Source of the DNA: Malikia spinosa
Lineage (GTDB): Bacteria > Pseudomonadota > Gammaproteobacteria > Burkholderiales > Burkholderiaceae_C
Direction of reading: 5' to 3'
Length of the DNA: 64,000 nt
NCBI RefSeq assembly: GCF_002980625.1
Contig: NZ_PVLR01000005.1
Location: 44,281 to 108,280, forward strand
Program-made: the position numbers and the translations under genes
In this document: in pieces, positions 8,897 through 16,624 of the stretch
How positions within the stretch are numbered: the stretch's first letter is position 1
Layout of the letters: each line of letters starts with the position of its first letter
The notes under the pieces: generated by a model
Told to the model about the DNA's origin: nothing
Seen by the model: only the letters and a program-made list of their open reading frames with translations
The model's database searches: none

Positions 8897-9550
8897 ATGG
8901 TTGAATTCACCTTCTGGGACATCGCCCGCCAACTGCTGATCGCCCTGCGCTGGACCGTGGGCCTGTCGCTGATCGCCTTCGCGGGTGGCAGCCTGCTGGG
9001 CCTGCTGCTGCTCGTGCTGCGCACGGCCCGGCTACCGGGCGCGGTGCGCGGCGTGTCGCTCTACGTGCAGCTGTTCCAGGGCACGCCGCTGCTGATGCAG
9101 ATCTTCATGGTCTATTTCGGCCTGGCACTGGCCGGCATCAACGCCTCGCCGCTGTTGGCGGCCTCGGCCTGCCTGATTCTCTATGCCAGCGCCTACCTCT
9201 GCGAGATCTGGCGCGGCTGCGTCGAGGCCGTGCCGCGCGGGCAGTGGGAGGCCTCGGCCAGCCTGGCCATGGGCTTTGGCCAGCAGTTGCGCCACGTGGT
9301 GCTGCCTCAAGCGGCGCGCCTGGCCATCCCGCCCACGGCGGGCTTCCTGGTGCAGATCGTCAAGGGCACGGCGCTGACTTCGGTGATCGGCTTCGTCGAG
9401 ATCACCAAGGCCGGCCAGCTGATCGCCAACGTCACCTACGAACCCTTCCTCGTCTACGGCTGCGTCGCTGCGCTCTATTTCGCGCTGTGTTTCCCGCTGT
9501 CGCTCTGGAGCCAGCGCCTCGAGCGCCGCTTGCGTCCTGCTTCCCGCTGA
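8897..9550 (+). CDS. Amino-acid ABC transporter permease, subunit 2
   Basis: Second HisMQ-family permease, 217 residues, about five hydrophobic helices. The coupling loop reads SAYLCEIWRGCVEAVPRGQWEAS (split here into its core CVEAVPRGQWEAS), and QGTPLLMQIF is the family lead motif. A GGGAG ribosome site precedes the ATG. It lies between the first permease and the ATPase gene with short gaps and no terminator, consistent with one operon that makes a polar amino-acid importer. Confidence 0.9.
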   Translation: MVEFTFWDIARQLLIALRWTVGLSLIAFAGGSLLGLLLLVLRTARLPGAVRGVSLYVQLFQGTPLLMQIFMVYFGLALAGINASPLLAASACLILYASAYLCEIWRGCVEAVPRGQWEASASLAMGFGQQLRHVVLPQAARLAIPPTAGFLVQIVKGTALTSVIGFVEITKAGQLIANVTYEPFLVYGCVAALYFALCFPLSLWSQRLERRLRPASR

Positions 9551-9563
9551 ACCGGATCTGCCC

Positions 9564-10325
9564 ATGTCTTCCACTCTCTTCTCCCCCGCCACCGTGCCGC
9601 TGGTGGACATCCGCGGCCTGCGCAAGTGCTACGGCAACCACGAGGTGCTCCAGGGCATCGACCTGCAGATCCACCGCCAGGAGGTGGTCTGCATCATCGG
9701 CAAGAGCGGCTCGGGCAAGAGCACGCTGTTGCGCTGCATCAACGGCCTCGAGCGCTTCCAGCAAGGCACGCTCACGGTCCATGGCCAGCCGCTGCAGCCC
9801 GACCGGGCCGATGCCCTGCGTGAGTTGCGCCAGAACGTCGGCATGATCTTCCAGAACTTCAACCTGTTCCCGCACCTGAACGCCGGCCGCAACGTCATGC
9901 TGGCGCCCAGCCTGGTCAAGGGCTTGCCCAAGGCCGAGGCGCGCCGGCGCGCCGAGCAGCTGCTGGCGCGCGTGGGACTGGCCGACAAGTTCGAGCATCT
10001 GCCCGAGCAGCTCTCGGGTGGCCAGCAGCAGCGCGTGGCGATCGCCCGCGCGCTGGCCATGGACCCCGAGGTGCTGCTCTGCGACGAGGTGACCTCGGCC
10101 CTGGACCCTGAACTCGTGGGCGAGGTGCTGCAGGTGGTGGAGGATCTCGCTGCGCAGGGAATGACTCTGGTCATGGTCACGCACGAGATGAACTTTGCGC
10201 GCAAGGTGAGCCACCGCGTCGTCTTCATGCACCAGGGCAAGGTGCACGAGGTGGGGCCGCCCGAGGCATTGTTCGGTGCGCCGCGCACGCCGGAGTTGCG
10301 CCAGTTCCTGGCCGCCTTGCCCTGA
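9564..10325 (+). CDS. Amino-acid ABC transporter ATP-binding protein (GlnQ/HisP type)
   Basis: ABC ATPase of 253 residues that powers the upstream permeases. Walker A is GKSGSGKST (about residues 46-54), the signature is LSGGQQQRVAIARAL and Walker B with the catalytic glutamate-position variant reads VLLCDEVTSALD, typical of polar amino-acid importers. The switch histidine is in VTHEMNFA. The gene ends the transporter operon, 31 bases from the convergent AAA+ gene, with only a weak stem (CCCTG/CAGGG) between them. Confidence 0.92.
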   Translation: MSSTLFSPATVPLVDIRGLRKCYGNHEVLQGIDLQIHRQEVVCIIGKSGSGKSTLLRCINGLERFQQGTLTVHGQPLQPDRADALRELRQNVGMIFQNFNLFPHLNAGRNVMLAPSLVKGLPKAEARRRAEQLLARVGLADKFEHLPEQLSGGQQQRVAIARALAMDPEVLLCDEVTSALDPELVGEVLQVVEDLAAQGMTLVMVTHEMNFARKVSHRVVFMHQGKVHEVGPPEALFGAPRTPELRQFLAALP

Positions 10326-10356
10326 GATCACCAGGGATCGACAACATGGACCGGCC

Positions 10357-12780
10357 TCAACCCGTGAACCCCATGCTGCGTCGCTCCCTGACCTCGGGTT
10401 TGAGCCGGTGCTCGGCCTCGAGCTGTTCCAGCCAGCCCTCGGGGTCGAGGGACTCCTGCAGGATCTCGAGCTGGCGGCTGACCGCCGCGTAGTCGCCCAG
10501 GCAGAGCTGGTCCAGCCGCAGCAGGCGCGTGCGCCAGGCCGGCTCCAGCGGCGCATCGACCGCACCGAGCGCCTCGCGCGCGAACAGCGCCAGCCGCTGC
10601 TCGGGCCGCAGTGGCTTGAACAGGATCTTGAAGCTGAAGCGGCGCAGCGCGGCGGCGTCGATCCGTTCCAGCAGGTTGGTGGTGCAGACGAAGACGCCGC
10701 GAAAGCGCTCCATGCCCTGCAGCATCTCGTTGACTTCGCTGAGCTCGTGGTGGCGCTGCGCTGCGCGCCGGTCGAGCAGGAAGCTGTCGGCCTCGTCGAG
10801 CAGCAGCAGCGCCTGTTCGGCTTCGGCCTCGGCGAACATCGCGGCCATGGCCTGTTCGGTCTCGCCGACGAACTTGCCGAGCAGGTCGCTGGCCTGGCGC
10901 ACCATCAGCGGCCGGCCCAGCGCCTGTGCCAGCTGCTCGGCCAGCGCGGTCTTGCCGCTGCCCGGCACGCCGTGCAGGCAGAGCGAACCATGGCCGCGTG
11001 CGCGCAGCGCCTCAATGATGCGGGGCAGCTCGTGGCGCGATTCGGTGTTGAGCCATTCCAGCCCGTAGCCGAGCGGATTCGGCCGGCTGGCTGCCCCCTG
11101 GCGCCGGCCCAGCGCCTGGTCGGCCTGGCGCAGCTGGCGCTCGATCAGCGCATCCCAGCGCGGGACGGCTGCCTCGGCTGGTTCCGGCTGCGCGGCGCTG
11201 TCGCCGGCCACCAGGCGCGCGAAGCGCACCGCGGTGCCGATCTGCGCTGGCGTCAGCCCGCTGCGTCCGGTCAGGCGCGCGACCAGCTCGGCCGAGCTCG
11301 GCACGCCTTCGAGCGCCTTGCGCACCAGCTGCTCGCGCGCGCCCGGCGGCGGGCTGCCAAGCTCGAGGTGGTAGGCGAAGCGGCGCCGCACGGCCGGGTC
11401 GATCTGCTCGATCCGGTTCGTCACCCACAGCGTGGGCACCGGGTTGTGTTCGAGCAGCTGATTCAGCCAGGCCTTGCCGCCCGCGCCCGGCGCGGTCGCA
11501 CTGCCTTCGCCGCGCCGGCTGGCTGTGCTGTCTGGCGCCGGGAACACATCCTCGACCTCGTCGAACAGCAGCGCCGAGCGGGCCGTGCCCTGCAGGAACA
11601 CCTGCGCGATTTGCAGCGAGCGGTAGCGGTCGCGTCCGCTCAGCGCATGGCCTTCGCGGTCGGCGCATTCGACCTCGAACAGCTCGAGTCCGGCCGCCTG
11701 TGCCACCACGCGCGCGAGCTCGGTCTTGCCGGTGCCGGGCGGGCCGTAGAGCAGCACGTTGACGCCGGCCTGCTGCTGCGCGACCGCCGCGCGCAGCAGC
11801 GCGCAGAGCAGGGCGGCGTCCTCGCGCACGAAGTCGAAATCTGCCAGCGCCAGGCCGGAGCGCGGCGCCGGCCGGGTGAAGACCGCCATCAGCTCGTGGC
11901 GGTCGCGGTACTCGCGCAGCAGCACCGGCGGCAGCCGCTCGCTGACCTTCATGAGGTCGGCCAGGTCGGTGATGTTGTGTTCGGGCAGCAGGTTCTCGAG
12001 CAGGCCGATGCGCTCGAGCCGGCTGCCAGCGCGCAGCGCCTCGGCCAGCTGGGCCGGTGCGGCACCCGCGACCTCGGCGATCGCCGCGTAGGCCTCGTGC
12101 GCATTGCCGACCTTGAATTCGAGCAGCAGCGCGCGCAGCTCGCGCTGGTAGCGCGCCAGCGTGCCGTAGCGCAGCAGGGCGCGTTCGGCCGGATTGAGCT
12201 GCAGCAGTTCGCCCAGTGCCGCGATGTTGCGGTCGAGCAGGCTCTGCTGGCCGTCCAGGTGCCGGCCCAGCCAGGCGCCTGCGCTCGCGAGCAGCACCCG
12301 GATGTCCTTGGGCGCTTCGCGCGCATAGTCGTCGAGGTGGAAGAACAGGGTGCCTTCCTCGTAGGGCCCGAGCCAGATGCCGAAGCGGTCGAGCCAGGCC
12401 CGGTCGTCCAGCCTGGACTGGCCCTGCCACAGACCGTCGTCGTCGCCACAGCGCCGCAGCAGGAAAGCACGCAGGCGCTGCAACACGCCCAAAGGCCAGA
12501 CCAGGTGGCGGCCGGTCAGCCCGAGCAGCGGCACCAGCTCGCTGCGCAGGTTGAAGCGTGGCCCGAGCCGGGCCGCCAGCGCGAGCACGAACTGCGAGCA
12601 CATCAGGTCCAGTGTCGGCGCCTGTTCGAGTCCGGCCGGCAGCAGCAGCCGGCCCTGGCCGGGCGACAGGGCCGGGCCGGCCTTCGGCTCCTGCGGCAGG
12701 AGCTCGGGCGCGGCCGGCGCGGGCGGGCAGGCTGGGGCCGCCACCCATGTCTGCGCCGGCGATGTCGAGCGTTTGGCCAT
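10357..12780 (-). CDS. Large protein with two AAA+ ATPase domains, function unknown
   Basis: 807 residues. The first AAA+ module has Walker A GPPGTGKTE near residue 345, Walker B ALLFDEVED and VTNRIEQIDPAVRRRF as sensor and arginine-finger region. The second has GVPGSGKTA near residue 607, LLLLDEADSFL and CTTNLLERIDAAALRRF. Both look catalytically intact. The first 320 residues are helical, rich in Leu/Arg, and I recognise no domain there. The domains resemble classic AAA (Cdc48/FtsH-like) rather than MoxR or Clp proteins; no protease domain is fused. The start at 12780 has an AGAGG ribosome site; an in-frame start at 12852 is less likely. No partner gene is adjacent, so substrate and role stay open. 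Confidence 0.75.
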   Translation of the reverse strand: MAKRSTSPAQTWVAAPACPPAPAAPELLPQEPKAGPALSPGQGRLLLPAGLEQAPTLDLMCSQFVLALAARLGPRFNLRSELVPLLGLTGRHLVWPLGVLQRLRAFLLRRCGDDDGLWQGQSRLDDRAWLDRFGIWLGPYEEGTLFFHLDDYAREAPKDIRVLLASAGAWLGRHLDGQQSLLDRNIAALGELLQLNPAERALLRYGTLARYQRELRALLLEFKVGNAHEAYAAIAEVAGAAPAQLAEALRAGSRLERIGLLENLLPEHNITDLADLMKVSERLPPVLLREYRDRHELMAVFTRPAPRSGLALADFDFVREDAALLCALLRAAVAQQQAGVNVLLYGPPGTGKTELARVVAQAAGLELFEVECADREGHALSGRDRYRSLQIAQVFLQGTARSALLFDEVEDVFPAPDSTASRRGEGSATAPGAGGKAWLNQLLEHNPVPTLWVTNRIEQIDPAVRRRFAYHLELGSPPPGAREQLVRKALEGVPSSAELVARLTGRSGLTPAQIGTAVRFARLVAGDSAAQPEPAEAAVPRWDALIERQLRQADQALGRRQGAASRPNPLGYGLEWLNTESRHELPRIIEALRARGHGSLCLHGVPGSGKTALAEQLAQALGRPLMVRQASDLLGKFVGETEQAMAAMFAEAEAEQALLLLDEADSFLLDRRAAQRHHELSEVNEMLQGMERFRGVFVCTTNLLERIDAAALRRFSFKILFKPLRPEQRLALFAREALGAVDAPLEPAWRTRLLRLDQLCLGDYAAVSRQLEILQESLDPEGWLEQLEAEHRLKPEVRERRSMGFTG

Positions 12781-13146
12781 GCTGCTACCTCTTGCGGGCA
12801 ACCCCGAGGTCGCCGATGCGCGAACCATAGCGCAGCCCGGCCGGCGCGCCAATAGGGGAAGCCATGCGCCCCGATCCGGCCTGGATTGAGTGTCGGCATG
12901 GGTTCATGCATTTTTTGCATGATTCGACGCTAGGCAGTTTCATGGCGGTTTCGTAAAATAGTCCACCTTGGCCGATACCGGGGCTGTTGGCGGGTCCAGA
13001 CTGCGCCTGACAGCCCTTTGCTTGCTTGAACGCGAGTGATACCGGGCGCCGACCGAGGACTGGTTTTCTTGCCGGAAAAGGGATATGGAAACACGTCATG
13101 ACCGACGCTTTTCCATATCGCTTTTTTATTCTCTGGAGCCTTTCCC
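12781..13146 (+). other. Long non-coding region: pckG promoter and leader
   Basis: No gene is seen here. It carries a hairpin TCATGCA/TGCATGA with a T5 loop (12904-12922), a -10-like TAAAAT (12954-12959) and a leader of about 180 bases with several stems that ends in a terminator-like hairpin before the ribosome site TGGAG of pckG. The minus-strand AAA+ gene starts at its left edge, so the region serves two divergent genes. Confidence 0.6.
12981..13130 (+). promoter_or_regulatory. Attenuator-like 5' leader of pckG
   Basis: Three structural parts are visible. A long stem pairs GGGCTGT (12981-12987) with ACAGCCC (13010-13016) around an inner GGCG/CGCC. A terminator stem pairs GATATGGAAA (13082-13091) with TTTCCATATC (13110-13119), followed by CTTTTTT. 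A competing pairing of GGAAAAG (13074-13080) with CTTTTCC (13108-13114) would break the terminator, and TTTTC (13064-13068) with GAAAA (13075-13079) would free it. This is the layout of a transcription attenuator or riboswitch. The ligand or trigger is unknown and the folding has not been computed. Confidence 0.55.
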
Positions 13147-15015
13147 ATGAACGCACCCGTGCTGCAGGGCATCAATGCCCCCGCCTACGTCAAACATGCC
13201 AAGCTGATCGCCTGGGTCGCCGAGATGGCCGCCCTGTGCAAGCCGGCCAGCATCTACTGGTGCGATGGCTCGCAGGAAGAGTACGACCGCCTGTGCCAGC
13301 AACTGGTTGATGCCGGCACCTTCAAGAAGCTGAATCCGGCCAAGCGCCCGGGCAGCTTCCTGGCCTGCTCCGACCCGTCCGACGTGGCCCGTGTCGAGGA
13401 CCGCACCTACATCTGCTCCGAGAAGAAGGAAGACGCCGGCCCGACCAACAACTGGATGGCCCCGGTCGAGATGCGCGCCACCCTGAACCCGCTGTTCGAC
13501 GGCTGCATGGCCGGCCGCACCATGTACGTGGTGCCGTTCTCGATGGGCCCGCTGGGCTCGCACATCGCCCATATCGGCGTCGAGCTGACCGACAGCGCCT
13601 ACGTCGCCGTCAACCAGAAGCTGATGACCCGCATGGGCAAGGCTGTCTATGACGTGCTGGGCACCGATGGCGACTTCGTCCCCTGCATGCACACCGTCGG
13701 CGCTCCGCTGGCCGAAGGCGAAACGGACAGCACCAGCTGGCCCTGCAACCCGACCGTCAAGTACATCGTCCACTACCCCGAGACGCGCGAGATCTGGTCC
13801 TACGGTTCCGGCTACGGCGGCAACGCACTGCTCGGCAAGAAATGCCTGGCGCTGCGCATCGCTTCCACCATGGGCCGCGACCAGGGCTGGCTGGCCGAGC
13901 ACATGCTGATCCTCGGCGTGACCAATCCCGAAGGCAAGAAGTACCACATCGCGGCCGCCTTCCCGAGCGCCTGCGGCAAGACTAACTTCTCGATGCTGGT
14001 GCCGCCGGAAGCCGGCTTCGCTGGCTGGAAGGTCACCACCATCGGCGACGACATCGCCTGGATCAAGCCGCACGCTGACGGCAAGATGTACGCGATCAAC
14101 CCGGAAGCCGGCTACTTCGGCGTGGCTCCGGGCACCAATATGCAGACCAACCCGAACTGCATGCGCTCGCTGGACAAGAACGTGATCTTCACCAACGTCG
14201 CGCTGACCGACGACGGCGATGTCTGGTGGGAAGGCATGGAGAAGGACGGCGGCGGCGTGCCGGCGCACCTGATCGACTGGCAGGGGAAGGACTGGACGCC
14301 CGAGATCGCCAAGCAGACCGGCGCCAAGGCCGCGCACCCGAACTCGCGCTTCACCGTCGCCGCGACCAACAACCCGGCGCTCGACGCGCAGTGGGATGAC
14401 GCCAATGGCGTCGCGATCGACGCCTTCATCTTCGGCGGCCGTCGCTCCAACACCGTGCCGCTGGCGACCGAAGCCCGCACCTGGATCGAAGGCGTCTACA
14501 TGGCCGCGACCATGGGCTCCGAGACCACCGCGGCCGCCTTCGGCGCCCAAGGCGTGGTGCGCCGCGACCCGTTCGCGATGCTGCCGTTCTGCGGTTACAA
14601 CATGAGCGACTATTTCCAGCACTGGCTGGACATGGAGAAGAAGCTCGAAGCGACCGGCCACACCCTGCCCAAGATCTTCTGCGTCAACTGGTTCCGCAAG
14701 GGCGCCGATGGCAAGTTCGTCTGGCCGGGCTACGGCGAGAACATGCGCGTCATGAAGTGGATGATCGACCGCCTCGAAGGCCAGGCCCAGGGCGAAGACC
14801 ATGCCTTCGGCATCAGCCCGACCTACGAAGAGATCAACTGGGAAGGCCTGGACTTCAGCCGCGAGCAGTTCGCGTCGGTCACCGACATGAACGCCGAGGA
14901 CTGGAAGGCCGAGCTGGCGCTGCACGACGAGCATTTCGACAAGCTGGCCTACCACCTGCCGCAGGAACTGGTCGCGACCAAGGCCCAGATGGAAGCCCGC
15001 ATCCTGGGTCAGTGA
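13147..15015 (+). CDS. pckG: Phosphoenolpyruvate carboxykinase (GTP)
   Basis: Cytoplasmic gluconeogenic enzyme that converts oxaloacetate and GTP to PEP, CO2 and GDP. Length 622 residues, usual for the GTP class. The P-loop-like kinase motif is [13 protein letters not shown] near residues 272-284, with the metal-binding IGDDIAWI after it; [13 protein letters not shown] and ENMRVMKWM are also family blocks. The ATP-type enzyme has a different sequence, so the GTP assignment is firm. A TGGAG ribosome site precedes the ATG. The gene stands alone between its long leader and a strong terminator at 15068-15103, so it is a single-gene transcript. Regulation by the leader is suggested by alternative hairpins. 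Confidence 0.97.
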   Translation: MNAPVLQGINAPAYVKHAKLIAWVAEMAALCKPASIYWCDGSQEEYDRLCQQLVDAGTFKKLNPAKRPGSFLACSDPSDVARVEDRTYICSEKKEDAGPTNNWMAPVEMRATLNPLFDGCMAGRTMYVVPFSMGPLGSHIAHIGVELTDSAYVAVNQKLMTRMGKAVYDVLGTDGDFVPCMHTVGAPLAEGETDSTSWPCNPTVKYIVHYPETREIWSYGSGYGGNALLGKKCLALRIASTMGRDQGWLAEHMLILGVTNPEGKKYHIAAAFPSACGKTNFSMLVPPEAGFAGWKVTTIGDDIAWIKPHADGKMYAINPEAGYFGVAPGTNMQTNPNCMRSLDKNVIFTNVALTDDGDVWWEGMEKDGGGVPAHLIDWQGKDWTPEIAKQTGAKAAHPNSRFTVAATNNPALDAQWDDANGVAIDAFIFGGRRSNTVPLATEARTWIEGVYMAATMGSETTAAAFGAQGVVRRDPFAMLPFCGYNMSDYFQHWLDMEKKLEATGHTLPKIFCVNWFRKGADGKFVWPGYGENMRVMKWMIDRLEGQAQGEDHAFGISPTYEEINWEGLDFSREQFASVTDMNAEDWKAELALHDEHFDKLAYHLPQELVATKAQMEARILGQ

Positions 15016-15023
15016 TGAGCCCA

Positions 15024-15043
15024 GGCGGGACTTGAGTCCCGCC
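15024..15043 (+). repeat. Short perfect inverted repeat after pckG
   Basis: GGCGGGACT, two bases, then AGTCCCGCC: a nine-pair stem nine bases past the pckG stop. There is no U-run, so it is more likely an mRNA 3'-end stabiliser than a terminator; the terminator follows 25 bases later. Confidence 0.5.
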
Positions 15044-15067
15044 CGGTCCCGCAGGACCGAACCCGCA

Positions 15068-15103
15068 AAGCCCGCTCAAGCTCCGGCCTGCAGCGGGCTT
15101 TTT
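15068..15103 (+). terminator. Rho-independent terminator of pckG
   Basis: AAGCCCGCT (15068-15076) pairs with AGCGGGCTT (15092-15100), followed by TTTTT. It lies 52 bases after the pckG stop. Confidence 0.85.
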
Positions 15104-15171
15104 GCTGTCCAGGGGCCTGCAGCCCTTTCAGTACAATCGCCGGCCCGACGATCGGCTCTCTAGGAAGTTCC

Positions 15172-15471
15172 ATGCATTACTCAGTCTCCCACCACAAGCT
15201 CAACCTGGTCCTGGCTGCCCACGGACTGTCCTCCGGCGATGCCGGCGGCATCGACAAGCTGTTCGGTGGCGCCGATGGCTATTACTGGTTCGGCACCCTG
15301 CGCGACCTGTGCCCGAAGGGCGCGACCATCACCTGGGAGAACCAGTACGAGATGGTCAAGGCGATCCAGGCGCACGAGAACGCCACCGCCGAGGAAGACG
15401 AGATGAAGCCGCAAGTGCCGAGCGCGGCCAATATCGCGGCCCTGTCCAAGCTGCTGTGCGATCCGATCTGA
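15172..15471 (+). CDS. Small conserved-looking protein of unknown function
   Basis: 99 residues, soluble, no signal peptide or membrane helix. It has aromatic-rich patches (GADGYYWFGTLRDLCPKGATI) and an acidic stretch AEEDE before a short C-terminal helix (SAANIAALSKLLCDPI). Two cysteines, not in a metal motif. I do not recognise the family. It has its own likely promoter: a TACAAT -10 box at 15131-15136, 40 bases before the ATG, placed after the pckG terminator. Codon usage matches the neighbours, and the frame is intact, so it is probably a real gene. Confidence 0.7.
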   Translation: MHYSVSHHKLNLVLAAHGLSSGDAGGIDKLFGGADGYYWFGTLRDLCPKGATITWENQYEMVKAIQAHENATAEEDEMKPQVPSAANIAALSKLLCDPI

Positions 15472-15553
15472 GTTGAGCTGAACCGGCCTCGATCCCGGCC
15501 GTCACGACCCTGGCCCCCGTCGCATAATGGCGGAAAAGCTCAGGGATTTGAAA

Positions 15554-16624
15554 ATGACAAGTCGGTGGAAGTCGGCCCTCTGGCCGCTGGTCCTGCTGGC
15601 GGCGGTCGGCGCCGGGTTGTTCGGGTGGGCGCCTTGGCGCGACTCGGGCCTGCCCGCGGGCCTGGTCAAGGGCAACGGCCGCATCGAGGCAACCGAGATC
15701 GCGGTCGCCAGCAAGCTGGCCGGCCGGGTGCTGGCAATCGAGGTCGGCGAGGGCGACTTCGTCAAGGCCGGCCAGGTGCTGGCCCGGATGCAGGTCGACA
15801 GCCTGCAGGCGCAGCGCGACGAGGCGCTGGCCCGCCTGCAGCAGGCCCAGCAGGCGGTCGGCACCGCCGAGGTCCAGGTGGCGCAGGCCGAAAGCAATCA
15901 TCAGGCCGCGCTGGCGCTGGTGGTGCAGCGCGACAGCGAGCTCGACATGGCGCAGCGGCGGCTGCTGCGCTCGGAGCAGTTGGCGCGCGAAGGCTTCTTT
16001 TCTGATCAATTGCTCGAGGATGACCGCGCCAAGCGGCGCAACCAGCAGGCCATCCTGAGCGCGGCCCAGGCCCAGGCGCGTGCCGCCGAGGCGGCCGTGC
16101 GGGCGGCGCGGACCCAGATCCCCGCCGCCCAGGCCCAGGTCCGGGCCCTCGAGGCGACGCTGGCCCGGATCGATGTCGAGCTGGCCGACAGCGTACTCAA
16201 GGCGCCGCGCGACGGCCGGGTCCAGTTCCTGATCGCGCATCCGGGCGAGATCGTCGCCGGCGGCGGGCGCGTGCTCGATCTGGTCGATCTGTCCGATGTT
16301 TACCTGACCTTCTTCCTGCCCGAGACCGTGGCCGGCCGGGTGGCGCTCGGCAGCGAGGTGCGGATTCTGCTCGATGCCGCGCCGGAGTTCGTGATTCCGG
16401 CCAAGGTCTCGTTCGTGGCCAGCCAGGCCCAGTTCACGCCCAAGACGGTCGAGACCGCCAGCGAGCGCCAGAAGCTGATGTTCCGCGTCCGGGCCCAGAT
16501 CGACCGCGAGCTGCTGTTGCGCCACCTCGACCAGGTCAAGACCGGCCTGCCCGGGGTAGCCTGGCTCAAGCTCGACCCACAGGCCGCCTGGCCGGCTGAC
16601 CTGGCGCTCAAGGGGCAGCCGTGA
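15554..16624 (+). CDS. HlyD-type membrane fusion protein (YhiI-like)
   Basis: Periplasmic adaptor of an ABC exporter, 356 residues. Residues 1-25 form an uncleaved membrane anchor; then a lipoyl-like half ([20 protein letters not shown]), a long alternating Gln/Ala-rich coiled coil (about residues 85-190) and a beta-barrel ([17 protein letters not shown]) follow in the standard order. The start at 15554 has an AGGG ribosome site eight bases upstream; another ATG at 15527 is less favoured. The stop overlaps the next gene's GTG, giving translational coupling. In E. coli the same order, yhiI-rbbA-yhhJ, is known. Confidence 0.88.
   Translation: MTSRWKSALWPLVLLAAVGAGLFGWAPWRDSGLPAGLVKGNGRIEATEIAVASKLAGRVLAIEVGEGDFVKAGQVLARMQVDSLQAQRDEALARLQQAQQAVGTAEVQVAQAESNHQAALALVVQRDSELDMAQRRLLRSEQLAREGFFSDQLLEDDRAKRRNQQAILSAAQAQARAAEAAVRAARTQIPAAQAQVRALEATLARIDVELADSVLKAPRDGRVQFLIAHPGEIVAGGGRVLDLVDLSDVYLTFFLPETVAGRVALGSEVRILLDAAPEFVIPAKVSFVASQAQFTPKTVETASERQKLMFRVRAQIDRELLLRHLDQVKTGLPGVAWLKLDPQAAWPADLALKGQP

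Noticed and set aside
10276..12855. A plus-strand open frame opposite the AAA+ gene
   Set aside because: Low-complexity Gln/Arg/Ala product; the minus-strand frame has two clear Walker A/B sets and a ribosome site.
13126..14955. A minus-strand open frame opposite pckG
   Set aside because: pckG is certain; the antisense product is a composition artefact.
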